Positions 37,032-45,763 are shown, numbered from the stretch's first letter. The stretch: 64,000 bases of DNA from Burkholderiales bacterium C2 (GCA_005503085.1 SCOI01000021.1:1-64000); one strand, 5' to 3'. Notes: generated from the letters alone by a model not told the origin. Numbers and translations are program-made.

Positions 37032-38225
37032 TCAGCCTCCGATCAGCGGCAGGGTCAGGGTCAGCACGACCGCGTTCATCAGATCGATGAAGAAGGCGCC
37101 GGCCAGCGGCACGATCAGATAGCTCTGCGGCGCCGGTCCGTAGCGGGCCGTGATGGTCTGCATATTGGCCATCGCGGTGGCGGTCGAGCCCATGCTGAAG
37201 CCGATCAGCGCCGCCGACGAGACCGCGGCCTCGTAGTCGCGGCCCATGAAGCGGAAGCAGACGAACACCGTGTAGAGCACGATGAAGATCACCTGGGCCG
37301 CGATCATCAGTACAAAAGGCCCGGCCGACAGCGCCACCTCGACCAGGTTCAGCGCCATCATCGTCGTCACCAGGAACAGCGACAGGCAAACCGTCGAGAT
37401 CAGGTCCGAGGCCCGGTCGTCCAGGCGCATGCGAGCGAAGGGCAGCAGATTGCGTATCGCGACCCCGACCACCATGCACCACAGAAAGCTCGGTATCGTC
37501 ACCGCGCCGCCGCCAAAGCGCCCGGCCAGCCATTGGCCGGCCACCACGGCGGCCAGGATGCCGGCCAGCGCGCCCATCATGCCCAGGCTGTTCAGCGTGG
37601 GCTCGCATTCATGGCGTACGTGCGGATCGGTGCTGTCCACAGTGGTGGTCGTCTCGGCGCGCAGGCCGTGGCGCCTGATCAGGTACTGGGCCACCGGGCC
37701 AGCAATGATGCCGCCGACGATCAGGCCCAGCGTCGCCACCGTCATCGACAGCTCCATCACCGACTGCAGATTGTTGACCTCGGCAAAGCGCTCGGCATAG
37801 GCCGCGCCTGTGCCGTGGCCGCCGACCAGCGTGATCGAGCCGCCGACCAGACCGAAGATCGGGTGCTGGTCCAGCGCCAGCGCGACCGCGATGCCGACCC
37901 CGTTCTGCACCAAGATATAGGGGAACAGCACCAGCAGAAAAATCAGCAGCGCCCGCCCGCCGCGCCCCAGCATGCGCAGATCGGCGCACATGCCGACGCC
38001 GGCAAAGAACATCAGCAGCAGCACCGGCTTGAGCGTCTGGTCGATCTCCAGCCTGAAGTCGGTGGCGGCAAAAACCAGCGAGGCCAGCGCCGCGAACAGC
38101 AGGCCGCCGGTGATCGGGTCGGGGATGTTGTAGCGCGACAGCATGCCGATGCGCCGATTCAGCAGGCTGCCGATCAGCAGCACGACGGTGGCCGCCAGCA
38201 GCGAGGCGAGGGGATCCAGACTCAT
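37032..38225 (-). CDS. gltS: sodium/glutamate symporter, GltS type
   Basis: This 397-residue carrier has about ten membrane helices and the paired re-entrant-loop motifs of the ESS family: GGSITLVGGHGTGAA near residue 128 and, in the second half, IGFSMGSTATAMANMQ near 348. It imports glutamate with sodium. It lies upstream of, and nearly touches, the TAXI lipoprotein gene, so the two are one operon. ATG 38225 (MSLDPLASLL) was chosen; longer upstream frames have no membrane character. Confidence 0.88.
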   Translation of the reverse strand: MSLDPLASLLAATVVLLIGSLLNRRIGMLSRYNIPDPITGGLLFAALASLVFAATDFRLEIDQTLKPVLLLMFFAGVGMCADLRMLGRGGRALLIFLLVLFPYILVQNGVGIAVALALDQHPIFGLVGGSITLVGGHGTGAAYAERFAEVNNLQSVMELSMTVATLGLIVGGIIAGPVAQYLIRRHGLRAETTTTVDSTDPHVRHECEPTLNSLGMMGALAGILAAVVAGQWLAGRFGGGAVTIPSFLWCMVVGVAIRNLLPFARMRLDDRASDLISTVCLSLFLVTTMMALNLVEVALSAGPFVLMIAAQVIFIVLYTVFVCFRFMGRDYEAAVSSAALIGFSMGSTATAMANMQTITARYGPAPQSYLIVPLAGAFFIDLMNAVVLTLTLPLIGG

Positions 38226-38284
38226 TGAACTTCCTAAGGTGGTGGCCGGGGTCGGCCGCAAGCATGGCCCCGATTGTCCAATCC

Positions 38285-38296
38285 TGATGCGCATCA
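38285..38296. promoter_or_regulatory. 12-bp perfect palindrome between gltS and binding-protein gene
   Basis: TGATGCGCATCA lies in the 274-bp divergent region between gltS and the periplasmic binding-protein gene. It is a possible operator; beyond it the region contains only GC-rich sequence with no gene that I can support. Short palindromes of this length can occur by chance. Confidence 0.25.
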
Positions 38297-38499
38297 AGAG
38301 TTCCGCAGCTTCCCCGCCGCGTTGTGCGATGTTTCGCGCGGCCGAGCGGCGCCGTGCGCGGCGGCGCCCGAGCGCACGGTATCCTCGGACACGCGGCACT
38401 TGCGGACACTCCGATTTCCAGGCGACGCGTTTTCAGGGCGCATCATCGATCCGCCTTCCTTGCTTCCTTGTTTCTGCTTCGCCGGCCTGTTTCGCTCCG

Positions 38500-39660
38500 A
38501 TGTCCTTGTCTTTCAAACTGCCTGCTCTTGCGGGACTTCTGCAGGGTTGCCGCCTGCTGTGTGCCGCCGCCCTGCTGTCGGGCGGCCTGGCAGCGGCCAG
38601 CGAGGAGGGCGCCGAGATCGTGCTCGGCAGCTCGGCGGCGCTCAGCGGGCCGGCCTCGGCGCTGGGCCAGCGCTATCACCTGGGCGCCCGGGCGGCCTTC
38701 GAGCAGCTCAACAAGCAGGGCGGCATCCAGGGCCGGCGTGTCGCGGTCGATCTGCAGGACGATGGCTACGAGCCCGACCGCGCGGAAGCCAATACCGTGG
38801 CCCTGCTGCAGGATGCGCGGGTGCTGGCCCTGTTCGGCTATATCGGCACCCCCACCAGCCGGGTCGCCTTGCCACATCTGCGGCGCGTCGGCAATATCGC
38901 GTTTCTCGGGCCCTTCACTGGCGCCAGCCTGCTGTGGGATGAGCGCAGCCACCCGAACGTCTTCAATGTGCGCGCCAGCTATCAGCAGGAAAGCCACGCC
39001 CTGGTCCGTGCCATCAAGGCCAGCGGCGCGCGCCGCATCAATATCATGGTGCAGGCCGATCCCTTCGGCCGTGCCGGGCTGGAGGCGATGCGCGAGGCCA
39101 CCGGGGCCGCCGGTCTCGAGATGGTGGCCACCGCCACCGTCAGGCGCAACAGCACCGAGGTGGCCGAGGCCGTCCACACCCTGGTGCGGCAGCACAGCGC
39201 CGACGCCATCTTCATGGTCAGCACCTATGAGACCTGCGCCGCCTTCATGCGCCAGGCCCATGCCCAGGGCTTTCGCGGGCGTTTCTACACCCTGTCCTTT
39301 GCCGGGCTCGAGCCTTTGCGCACCGCGCTGCAAGATGAGCCCGAGCTCAGCGGCCGCCTGACCCTGGCCCAGGTGGTGCCCGACGCCGAGGACCGCAGCG
39401 TGCCGGTGGTGGCTGCCTATCAGCGCGCGATGCGCGAGGCCGGCGAGCGCCAGTTCGACAGCATCAGCCTGGAGGGCTATCTGGCCGCCCGCGTGATGAG
39501 CGAAGGCCTGCGCAAGGCCCGGCCGCCGCTGACGCGGGCCAGCCTGTTGCGCAGCCTGCAGACCCTGGGCGATCTGGACCTGGGTGGCTTTGCGGTGCAT
39601 TACCGCGAGGACGACCGGCGCGGCTCGTCCTATGTGGCCCTGCGCCGCCTGATCGACTGA
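38500..39660 (+). CDS. periplasmic amino-acid-type ABC substrate-binding protein
   Basis: This 386-residue type I periplasmic binding protein of the Leu/Ile/Val (LivJ) class has a signal peptide (about 1-32) and then IVLGSSAALSGPASALGQRYHLGARAAF, a close match to the family start, with GYIGTPTS near 118 and the C-terminal YLAARVMSEGLRKA segment. No permease or ATPase genes of the Liv type are adjacent, so it may serve a distant transporter or act as a sensor ligand-binder, as happens with orphan copies. It diverges from gltS. Confidence 0.82.
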   Translation: MSLSFKLPALAGLLQGCRLLCAAALLSGGLAAASEEGAEIVLGSSAALSGPASALGQRYHLGARAAFEQLNKQGGIQGRRVAVDLQDDGYEPDRAEANTVALLQDARVLALFGYIGTPTSRVALPHLRRVGNIAFLGPFTGASLLWDERSHPNVFNVRASYQQESHALVRAIKASGARRINIMVQADPFGRAGLEAMREATGAAGLEMVATATVRRNSTEVAEAVHTLVRQHSADAIFMVSTYETCAAFMRQAHAQGFRGRFYTLSFAGLEPLRTALQDEPELSGRLTLAQVVPDAEDRSVPVVAAYQRAMREAGERQFDSISLEGYLAARVMSEGLRKARPPLTRASLLRSLQTLGDLDLGGFAVHYREDDRRGSSYVALRRLID

Positions 39661-39801
39661 GAGGCTGAGAGTTTTTCTACTGCGCCGCCGCCATGCGTCG
39701 TTGGCCGGTGCTCGGAATCCTCACGTACAGGAAGTACGTTCCGGTTCCTGCGCGCCGTCCGCCTAGCCTGACTGCGGCTCGCTACGAAAACTCTCAGCCT
39801 C
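39661..39801. repeat. nested inverted-repeat element between convergent genes
   Basis: The outer arms GAGGCTGAGAGTTTTTC (39661-39677) and GAAAACTCTCAGCCTC (39786-39801) are complementary over 16 bp with one extra T. Inside lies a second hairpin, ACGTACAGGAAGTACGT, flanked by GGAATCC/GGTTCC-like sequence. The element fills the whole gap between the binding-protein gene and the convergent dehydrogenase gene. The T-run and A-run at the arms would let it terminate transcription in both directions. The GGAATCC...ACGTAC...TTCCGG core looks like a dispersed intergenic repeat of proteobacteria, recalled but not checked. Confidence 0.7.
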
Positions 39802-39814
39802 TGAGCCGTCTCGC

Positions 39815-40762
39815 TCAGAGCGGCGTCAGCAGCGGCCGGCCCGCCTCCAGCGCGTCGACATTGGCGATGAACAGCTCCACCGTCGCGCGGATCGCCTCGG
39901 GCGACCAGCCGGCGATATGCGGCGTGAGTATCACGTTCGGGAAGCCCAGCAGCGCCGTCGGCGGCAGCGGTTCGCTCTCGTAGACATCGAGCGCCGCGCC
40001 GCCCAGCTGACCGGCGGCCAGCGCGGCGGCCAGGGCCACGGTGTCGACCAGGCTGCCGCGCGCGATATTGACCAGATGGCCTTGCGGGCCCAGCGCGGCC
40101 AGCACCTCGGCATTGACCGCATGCCGGGTCGCGGCGCCGCCGGGCGCGGCCACCACCAGGAAGTCGGCCCAGCCCGCCAAGGCCACCAGGCTGTCAAAAT
40201 AGACGGCCTCGCCGGCATCGGTGCGCGGGCTGCGGTTGTGATAGCCGATCTGCATCTCGAAGGCCTGGGCGCGGTGCGCGATCTTGCGGCCTATCGTGCC
40301 CATGCCGAAGATGCCCAGCCGGCGGCCGTTGACGCTGGGCCGGATCGGCAGCGCGTCGCGCCACAGACCAGCCCGCAGCGCCTGCTCCTGCTGGGGCAGC
40401 GCACGCACGCTGGCCAACAGCAGGGCCAGCGTGTGGTCGGCCACGCAGCTGTCATTGGTGCCGGCGCCGTTGCACACCGCAATGCCGCGCGCCTTGGCCG
40501 TCGCCACATCGAGGTTCTCGTAGCCGGCGCCTTGGGCGGCGGCCAGCCGCAGCCGGGGCATCGCGGCGATCTCCTCGGCGCGCAGGCCGGTCGCGCCATT
40601 GCTCAGCACCAGCTCGATCTCGGCGCCGCGCGCCGCAATCGCCGCGGCGCGTTCCGCCGCGGTCGGCGCATCGATCAGCTCGAAGCGCTCGCGCAGCAGG
40701 TCCTTGTACTCATCGGCCAGGGCCACCAGCAAGAGGCAGGGGGGTTTCGCTAATTGCGTCAT
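39815..40762 (-). CDS. D-2-hydroxyacid dehydrogenase
   Basis: The 315-residue NAD(P)-dependent oxidoreductase has the Rossmann motif GRRLGIFGMGTIGRKIAHRA near 140, the substrate-binding arginine in NIARGSLVDT near 228, Glu in DVYESEPLPP near 256 and the catalytic His in TPHIAGWSPEA near 279. It reduces glyoxylate, hydroxypyruvate or related 2-ketoacids. Several ATG codons cluster at the start (40777, 40774, 40765, 40762); all overlap the upstream AraC gene by about 53-68 bp, so the pair is co-transcribed. Confidence 0.88.
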   Translation of the reverse strand: MTQLAKPPCLLLVALADEYKDLLRERFELIDAPTAAERAAAIAARGAEIELVLSNGATGLRAEEIAAMPRLRLAAAQGAGYENLDVATAKARGIAVCNGAGTNDSCVADHTLALLLASVRALPQQEQALRAGLWRDALPIRPSVNGRRLGIFGMGTIGRKIAHRAQAFEMQIGYHNRSPRTDAGEAVYFDSLVALAGWADFLVVAAPGGAATRHAVNAEVLAALGPQGHLVNIARGSLVDTVALAAALAAGQLGGAALDVYESEPLPPTALLGFPNVILTPHIAGWSPEAIRATVELFIANVDALEAGRPLLTPL

Positions 40763-41750
40763 CATGCCCGCCATCATCGCCGCTCTCGGCCTGCGCCGGT
40801 GCGCGCAGCGAACCGGGCGTGACCCCCATCACGCGCTTGAAGGCGCGGTGGAAGGCCGCCTCAGAGGCATAGCCCAGTTCGTCGGCCAGGCGCGCCAGCG
40901 GCACCGGCCGGCGCCGCAGCCGGGTGGCCGCCAGATGGATGCGCCAGCGGGTCAGATACTCCATCGCCGGCAGGTCCACCAGGCGGCTGAAACGCTCGGC
41001 AAAGGCCGAGCGCGACAGCCCCGCCTCGGCGGCCAGGGTCTCCAGGCTCCAGGCCTGGCCGGGGCGGCGGTGTAGTGCGGCCAGCGCGCGGGCGATCTGG
41101 CGGTCCTGCAGGCCGCGCAGCCAGCCGCGCTGGGCCGCCGGCATTTGCTCCAGCCAGCCGCGCAGAGCCTGCACCACCAGGATATCGGCCAGGCGGGTCG
41201 TCACGGTCTCGTGGCCGGGCCGGCGCGCGCGGGCCTCGGCCAGCAGCAGCTGCAGCGTGCTGTGGAACCAGCCCTGCTGCTGCTCCTGGGCGCCGACCGA
41301 GAGCAGCGGCGGCAGCAGGGCCAGCAGATGCAGGCTGGCCGGATCGTCGACCTGCAGCGCGCCGCACAGCAGCTCGCTGCGCGGCCCCGGACCGTCCCCC
41401 AGCACCAGCTCCTCGAACCACTCGGAGCGGACACGGCGCTGCAGCGAAAAGAGATCCGGGCATTCGACGCCGGCGGCGCTGAGCAGCCGGTGCTCGACGC
41501 TCTCGGTCAGCAGCGCGAAGTCGCCGGCCTGCAGCTGCAGCGCCGGTTCGCCGTCCAGCTCCAGCCGGGCTGCTCCCTGTAAGACGATATGGAACATCAG
41601 GCAGCCGGGCATCGCCGGCAGTTGGATCCCCCAGGGCGCGGCCGGCTCGGAGTGGCAATAGACCACCGCGCTCATGCGCAGGAACTGCAGCGCCTCGCCG
41701 ACCGGGTCGTCGCGCTGCCAGCCGGCGGCGGGCGGGGTGTCGCTGTGCAT
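40710..41750 (-). CDS. AraC-family regulator with cupin sensor domain
   Basis: The 346-residue product has an N-terminal cupin region (about 25-200, with HIVLQGAARLELDGEPALQLQAGDFALL) and a C-terminal AraC DNA-binding domain with two helix-turn-helices, WSLETLAAEAGLSRSAFAERFSRL-like near 235 and LARLADELGYASEAAFHRAFKR-like near 285. Cupin_6-type AraC proteins often control the neighbouring oxidoreductase. It overlaps the downstream dehydrogenase and diverges from the NmrA-like gene, a likely target. Confidence 0.88.
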   Translation of the reverse strand: MHSDTPPAAGWQRDDPVGEALQFLRMSAVVYCHSEPAAPWGIQLPAMPGCLMFHIVLQGAARLELDGEPALQLQAGDFALLTESVEHRLLSAAGVECPDLFSLQRRVRSEWFEELVLGDGPGPRSELLCGALQVDDPASLHLLALLPPLLSVGAQEQQQGWFHSTLQLLLAEARARRPGHETVTTRLADILVVQALRGWLEQMPAAQRGWLRGLQDRQIARALAALHRRPGQAWSLETLAAEAGLSRSAFAERFSRLVDLPAMEYLTRWRIHLAATRLRRRPVPLARLADELGYASEAAFHRAFKRVMGVTPGSLRAPAQAESGDDGGHDDAISETPLPLAGGPGR

Positions 41751-41855
41751 GGGTCTGGATGCTCGATCAAGAAGGCCGGACGGGTGGTGATGGCGGTCGC
41801 AGGGCAGCGCCGCGAGACTGCGGGCATCGTAATCAATCCATCAGTGGGAGCCTCC

Positions 41856-42749
41856 ATGAGCCAGACCACCACCATCACCATCCTGGGCGCCAGCGGCCGC
41901 ACCGGCGCGCGCGTCGCCGCCCGGCTGCTGGGCCGGCCCGGGCTGAAGCTGCGCGTGCTGGGCCGTTCGGCCGAGGGCCTGGCGGCGCTGGCTGCGGCCG
42001 GCGTCGAGCCGCGGATCGGCCGGCTGCAGGATGCGGCCTATCTGCGCGCGGCCTTCGAGGGTGCTGATGCCGCTTATGTGATGCTGCCGCACGAGCTGGA
42101 CCGGCCCGGCTTCCTGCAGCGCCAGCGCGAGGATGCCGAGGCGATCGCGGCGGCGCTGCGCAGCGCCGGCGTGCCCCATGTGGTGGCGCTGAGCAGCCTG
42201 GGCGCCGAGCAGACCGAGGGCACCGGCGTGATCCTGGGCCTGCATGCGCTGGAGCGCAGCCTGGGCGCGCTGCACGGTCAGCATGTGCGCCTGCTGCGTC
42301 CCGGCGCCTTCTTCGAGAACCTGCTGGCCCAGCTGCCGGGCCTGAGCGCCGGCGCCCCGCTGGTCGATGCGCTGCGTCCCGATCTGGCCGTGCCCATGCT
42401 GGCCACCCGTGACATCGGCGACGCGGCCGCCGCGGCCCTGCTGGCGCGCGACTGGCAGTGCCTGTCGGTGCAGGAGCTGCTGGGCCCCTGCGACCTCAGC
42501 GGCGAGCAGCTGGCGCGCCAGCTGGCCCTGCAGCTGGGCCGCCCGGCACTGGTCTACCAGCAGCTGCCCTACGAGGTGATGGCGGCCGAGCTGCACGAGG
42601 CCGGACTGGCGGCCGACGCCGCAGCGCTGATGATGGACATGGCCCGCGCGCTCAACGAAGGCCGCATCCGCTCGCTGCAGGGCCGCAACGATGCCAACAG
42701 CACGCCGACCGGGTTCGCGCAGTTTCTGCGCGAGCAGCTGGCGGGCTAG
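41856..42749 (+). CDS. NmrA-like NAD(P)-binding reductase
   Basis: This 297-residue atypical short-chain dehydrogenase has the dinucleotide motif ILGASGRTGARVA near residue 8, AYVMLPHELDRPGF near 73, SSLGAEQTEGTGVI near 115 and a QLPYEVMAAEL segment near 235. It resembles NmrA/QOR2-like proteins that act as quinone or small-ketone reductases or redox sensors. ATG 41856 has GGGAG upstream. It is divergent from the AraC regulator. Confidence 0.82.
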   Translation: MSQTTTITILGASGRTGARVAARLLGRPGLKLRVLGRSAEGLAALAAAGVEPRIGRLQDAAYLRAAFEGADAAYVMLPHELDRPGFLQRQREDAEAIAAALRSAGVPHVVALSSLGAEQTEGTGVILGLHALERSLGALHGQHVRLLRPGAFFENLLAQLPGLSAGAPLVDALRPDLAVPMLATRDIGDAAAAALLARDWQCLSVQELLGPCDLSGEQLARQLALQLGRPALVYQQLPYEVMAAELHEAGLAADAAALMMDMARALNEGRIRSLQGRNDANSTPTGFAQFLREQLAG

Positions 42750-42821
42750 GCCCATAGCGGGCCGGCCGGTGCCGGTTTCTGGCAGAGTGCGCGGCATCGT
42801 CATCAGAGGGAGAGACAAGCC

Positions 42822-44165
42822 ATGCTGCAGCGCCGCCACATCCTGCTCGCCGCTACCGCCGCTTTGGGCCTGAGCTCGGCACACGCTGCTGCGCGTCCGC
42901 GCCTGCGCCTGGCGATGATAGGCACGGGCATGCGGGGTCAGGTCTTGCTGCGCGAGCTGCTGCGCCGCGAGGATGTGGACCTGGTGGCGCTGTGCGATAT
43001 CGAACCCATCATGCTCAAGCGCGCGCTGGCCATGGTCGAGGGCGCCGGCAAGCCCGCGCCCAGGACCTATGGCGAGAGCGGTGATACCCAGGCCTGGCGC
43101 CGGCTGCTGGAGCTGCCGGGCCTGGACGGGGTGATCATCGCCACACCCTGGGAATGGCATGCGGAGATGGCCATCGCCGCGATGCAGGCCAAGGTGGCGG
43201 TGGGCTGCGAGGTGGTGGCCGGCGTCACGCTGCAGGACCACTGGGATGTGCTGAACACCCAGCTGAAGACCGGCACGCCCTACATGCTGCTGGAGAACGT
43301 CTGCTACCGGCGCGATGTGATGGCGGCGCTGCAGATGGTGCGGGCCGGCCTGTTCGGCGAGCTGGTGCATCTGCAGGGCGGCTACCAGCATGATCTGCGC
43401 GCGGTCAAGTTCAACAGCGGCGACCCGGCCAAGCCCTATGGCGGCGGCGTCGAGTTCGGTGCCAAGGGCTGGAGCGAGGCGCGCTGGCGCACCGAGCACT
43501 CGGTGCAGCGCAATGGCGAGCTCTACCCCAGCCACGGCATCGGCCCGCTGGCCATGTATGCCAATATCCATCGCGGCAACCGCCTCACCCGCATCAATGC
43601 CTTCGCCAGCAAGGCCCGGGGCCTGCAGGACTATGTGCAGACCCAGGGCGGCGCCAAGCACCCGAATGCGGCCGTCAGGTTCAAGCTGGGCGATATCGTC
43701 ACGACCACGCTGGCCTGCGAGAACGGCGCGACCATGGTGCTGCAGCACGACACCTCGCTGCCGCGCCCTTACTCGCTGGGTTTCCGGGTGCAGGGCACCA
43801 AGGGCCTGTGGATGGATCTGAACCAGTCCATCCATATCGAAGGCCGCAGCAAGCCGCATGAATGGGAGGCCTTCAAGAGCTACCAGGACCGCTACGACCA
43901 TCCGCTGTGGAAGAAGTACGAGGGCGCGGCGGCCGGTGCCGCCCATGGAGGCATGGACTTCTTCGTGATCCACGCCTTTGTCGAGGCGCTGAAGGCAGAT
44001 GCCCCGATGCCCATCGACATCTATGACGCGGTGGCCTGGAGCGCGATCACGCCGCTGTCCGAGCAGTCGATCGCTCAGAACTTCCAGACCCTGGACTTCC
44101 CCGACTTCACCGGCGGGCTGTGGAAGACGCGCAAGCCCATCTTTGGCTTCGACGAGCGCTACTGA
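42822..44165 (+). CDS. Gfo/Idh/MocA oxidoreductase, GH109-like, exported
   Basis: In this 447-residue protein an RR-containing signal (MLQRRHILLAATAALGLSSAHA) suggests Tat export with folded cofactor. The NAD-binding start is LRLAMIGTGMRGQVLL. The catalytic region includes ATPWEWHAEMA near 108, GGYQHDLRAVKFN near 187, YPSHGIGPLA near 230 and DIYDAVAWSAITPLSEQSIA near 395, all reminiscent of glycoside hydrolase family 109 (alpha-N-acetylgalactosaminidase using NAD in a redox cycle). The hydrolase function is inferred from these segments. Confidence 0.75.
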   Translation: MLQRRHILLAATAALGLSSAHAAARPRLRLAMIGTGMRGQVLLRELLRREDVDLVALCDIEPIMLKRALAMVEGAGKPAPRTYGESGDTQAWRRLLELPGLDGVIIATPWEWHAEMAIAAMQAKVAVGCEVVAGVTLQDHWDVLNTQLKTGTPYMLLENVCYRRDVMAALQMVRAGLFGELVHLQGGYQHDLRAVKFNSGDPAKPYGGGVEFGAKGWSEARWRTEHSVQRNGELYPSHGIGPLAMYANIHRGNRLTRINAFASKARGLQDYVQTQGGAKHPNAAVRFKLGDIVTTTLACENGATMVLQHDTSLPRPYSLGFRVQGTKGLWMDLNQSIHIEGRSKPHEWEAFKSYQDRYDHPLWKKYEGAAAGAAHGGMDFFVIHAFVEALKADAPMPIDIYDAVAWSAITPLSEQSIAQNFQTLDFPDFTGGLWKTRKPIFGFDERY

Positions 44166-44992
44166 AGGCGCTGAGTGCCGCCACGCCGGTAATAGCGCCC
44201 CAGCTCCACGCTGACGATGCAGACGCTGAGCCAGGCCAGGCCGGAGGCGAAGCCGGCAGCCACATCGGTGGCGAAATGCACCTGCAGAAAGACGCGGCTG
44301 CAGCCGACCGTGAAGGCCAGGGCGGCGGCCGTCAGCACGGCCGGCAGATGCCAGACGGCCGGCAGGCTGCGCAGCGCCAGATAGGCCAGCATGCCGTAGG
44401 CGACCACGGCGCCGGAGCTGTGGCCGCTGGGGAAGCTCCAGCCCAGCTCGCTGACCAGGCCGTGGTCGTGCACCGGGCGGGCGCGCTCGAAAATGCGCTT
44501 GAGCAGCGGATTCAGCAGCCCGTTGCCGCCCAGCGCCAGCACCCAGCCCAGCGCCAGCGCATGGCGGCGCTTGAGGAGCAGCAGCAGCGTGACGACCACG
44601 CCCAGCAGGCTCAGGTTCAGTACATCGCCGAAACGGGTGAAGCCAGCGAAGACGCGTAGCGTCGCGGCGTCGACATGCTGGCGTATCGAGGCCGTTAGCG
44701 CCTCGTCGGCCAGCGCCAGCGTGCCGCCACGGCCCAGGTGTTCGGCAATCTCGGCGAACAGGCCGGCGCCGCCCAGCAGCAGGCCGAAGCCGGCCAGCGC
44801 GTTCAGCAGCACGAAGCCGCTGGCCGGCAGCGCGCTGCGGGCGCGCGGCAGCAGATGGCGGTCCAGCGACCACCACAGCGCCGCCGTGGCGAGCAGCAGC
44901 AGCATCAGCAGGGCCAGAAAGACGGGCAGGGCCTGGGCGCCCGTCTGGGTGGCCAGGGTGACGAGGGGGTGGTCCGGCGGCGTGGCGGTCAT
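44159..44992 (-). CDS. PAP2-family phosphatase
   Basis: The 277-residue membrane phosphatase has about six helices. The three active-site motifs are present: KRIFERARP near residue 163, SFPSGHSSGA near 187 and SRVFLQVHFATDV near 238. Likely substrates are undecaprenyl pyrophosphate or phosphatidic acid at the periplasmic face. It converges with and overlaps the preceding gene by 7 bp, and is divergent from the first DUF4148 promoter. Confidence 0.88.
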   Translation of the reverse strand: MTATPPDHPLVTLATQTGAQALPVFLALLMLLLLATAALWWSLDRHLLPRARSALPASGFVLLNALAGFGLLLGGAGLFAEIAEHLGRGGTLALADEALTASIRQHVDAATLRVFAGFTRFGDVLNLSLLGVVVTLLLLLKRRHALALGWVLALGGNGLLNPLLKRIFERARPVHDHGLVSELGWSFPSGHSSGAVVAYGMLAYLALRSLPAVWHLPAVLTAAALAFTVGCSRVFLQVHFATDVAAGFASGLAWLSVCIVSVELGRYYRRGGTQRLQ

Positions 44993-45030
44993 CGGTGCGG
45001 ATAGTGAGGGAAGCGCCGCATCATGCCGGA

Positions 45031-45107
45031 ATCAGCAACAGTGCATTGAAGCCAGCCTGGCTTTTCCGGAGCGCCCGAAGTTTCACAGTAGAGCCCATGG
45101 ACACGGC
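45031..45107 (+). promoter_or_regulatory. family-A promoter, copy 1
   Basis: The upstream block ATCAGCAACAGTGCATT (45031-45047) is followed at fixed distance by CTTTTC (45061-45066), a 17-base spacer and the -10-like CACAGT (45084-45089), then GAGCCCATGGACACGG. Two other DUF4148 genes have the same blocks at identical spacing (65 bases from block start to CATGG). The predicted transcription start falls near the A of ATG 45097, giving a possible leaderless AUG. In this copy that ATG is in frame with the DUF4148 gene. Confidence 0.65.
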
Positions 45108-45156
45108 GGGTGCCGAGTCCAAGCAAAACCCGAAGCTGAAACTCAAGGACTCCATC

Positions 45157-45609
45157 ATGAACAAGCTGACCCTGATTGCCCTGTCCACCCTGCTGAGTGC
45201 CGGCGCCGCGATGGCCGATGGCCTGAGCCGCGATGAGGTGGTGGCCGAGCTGGTGCGTGCCCGCAATGCCGGCGAACTGACGGCGCTTCAAAGCGAGAGC
45301 TATGGCGGCTACGGCCTGAAGGTCGCGGCGAGCAGCCTCAGCCGCGAGGCGGTGACCGCCGAGCTGCGGCGCGCCCAGCAATCCGGCGAGCTGGCCCGCC
45401 AGGAGGCCGAGCGCTATGGCCCCTCGGTCGCGCCGATCGCCTCGACCAAGACGCGTGCCCAGGTGTTGGCCGAGTTGCAGGTCGCCCGCGACAGCGGCGA
45501 GCTGGCCCTGCTGAACAGCAACAACCCGGGCTACACCGAGCTGTTGCAGCTGGGCAAGCGCACGACTGCCACCGAGCTGATGGCCGGCCAGCCCGCCACT
45601 GCGCGCTGA
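45157..45609 (+). CDS. secreted DUF4148 protein, copy 1
   Basis: The 150-residue product has a signal peptide (cleavage after AGAAMA, residue 20) and three repeats of the form SRxxVxAELxxARxxGEL at residues 24-41, 62-79 and 99-116, then SNNPGYTELL and the tail LMAGQPATAR. It is periplasmic or secreted, helical, of unknown function. ATG 45157 was chosen by analogy with copies 2 and 3; a leaderless start at 45097 would add 20 residues and bury the signal peptide. A 9-bp GC hairpin follows the stop, but there is no T-run, so some transcripts may read into the next gene. Confidence 0.8.
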   Translation: MNKLTLIALSTLLSAGAAMADGLSRDEVVAELVRARNAGELTALQSESYGGYGLKVAASSLSREAVTAELRRAQQSGELARQEAERYGPSVAPIASTKTRAQVLAELQVARDSGELALLNSNNPGYTELLQLGKRTTATELMAGQPATAR

Positions 45610-45646
45610 TGGGCAGGGCCGGCGACCCCAGGGCCGCCGGCCCGCT

Positions 45647-45745
45647 CGTCGCGGGAAATTGCAGCTCATCCGCAGCGCCCGGCAGCCCATCGCGAGGCCG
45701 TGGCAAGCCAGGCCGGCATTGCCGACACTGCATGCACTGACACAG
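45647..45745 (+). promoter_or_regulatory. family-B promoter array, copy 1
   Basis: There are three phased sites: CGTCGC (45647-45652), CATCCG (45667-45672) and CATCGC (45688-45693), spaced 20 and 21 bp. Seven bases later come the -35-like TGGCAA (45701-45706), a 17-base spacer and -10-like GACACT (45724-45729), then GACACAG at 45739-45745. The spacing is identical in the other three copies (49230, 51358, 53879). Direct repeats about two helical turns apart adjoining a weak -35 suggest activation by a multimeric regulator, with LytTR-type the closest known periodicity. Confidence 0.65.
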
Positions 45746-45763
45746 CCACCCCAGGAGCCCACC

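Noticed and set aside
41841-44876. A 1011-codon minus-strand frame
   Set aside because: It mirrors the NmrA-like, GH109-like and PAP2 genes; no signature is seen in its translation.
45694-45729. Family-B TGGC box as a sigma54 -24 element
   Set aside because: No TTGC/GC element occurs at the required -12 distance in any of the four copies, whereas a 17-base spacer to GAMACT is kept.
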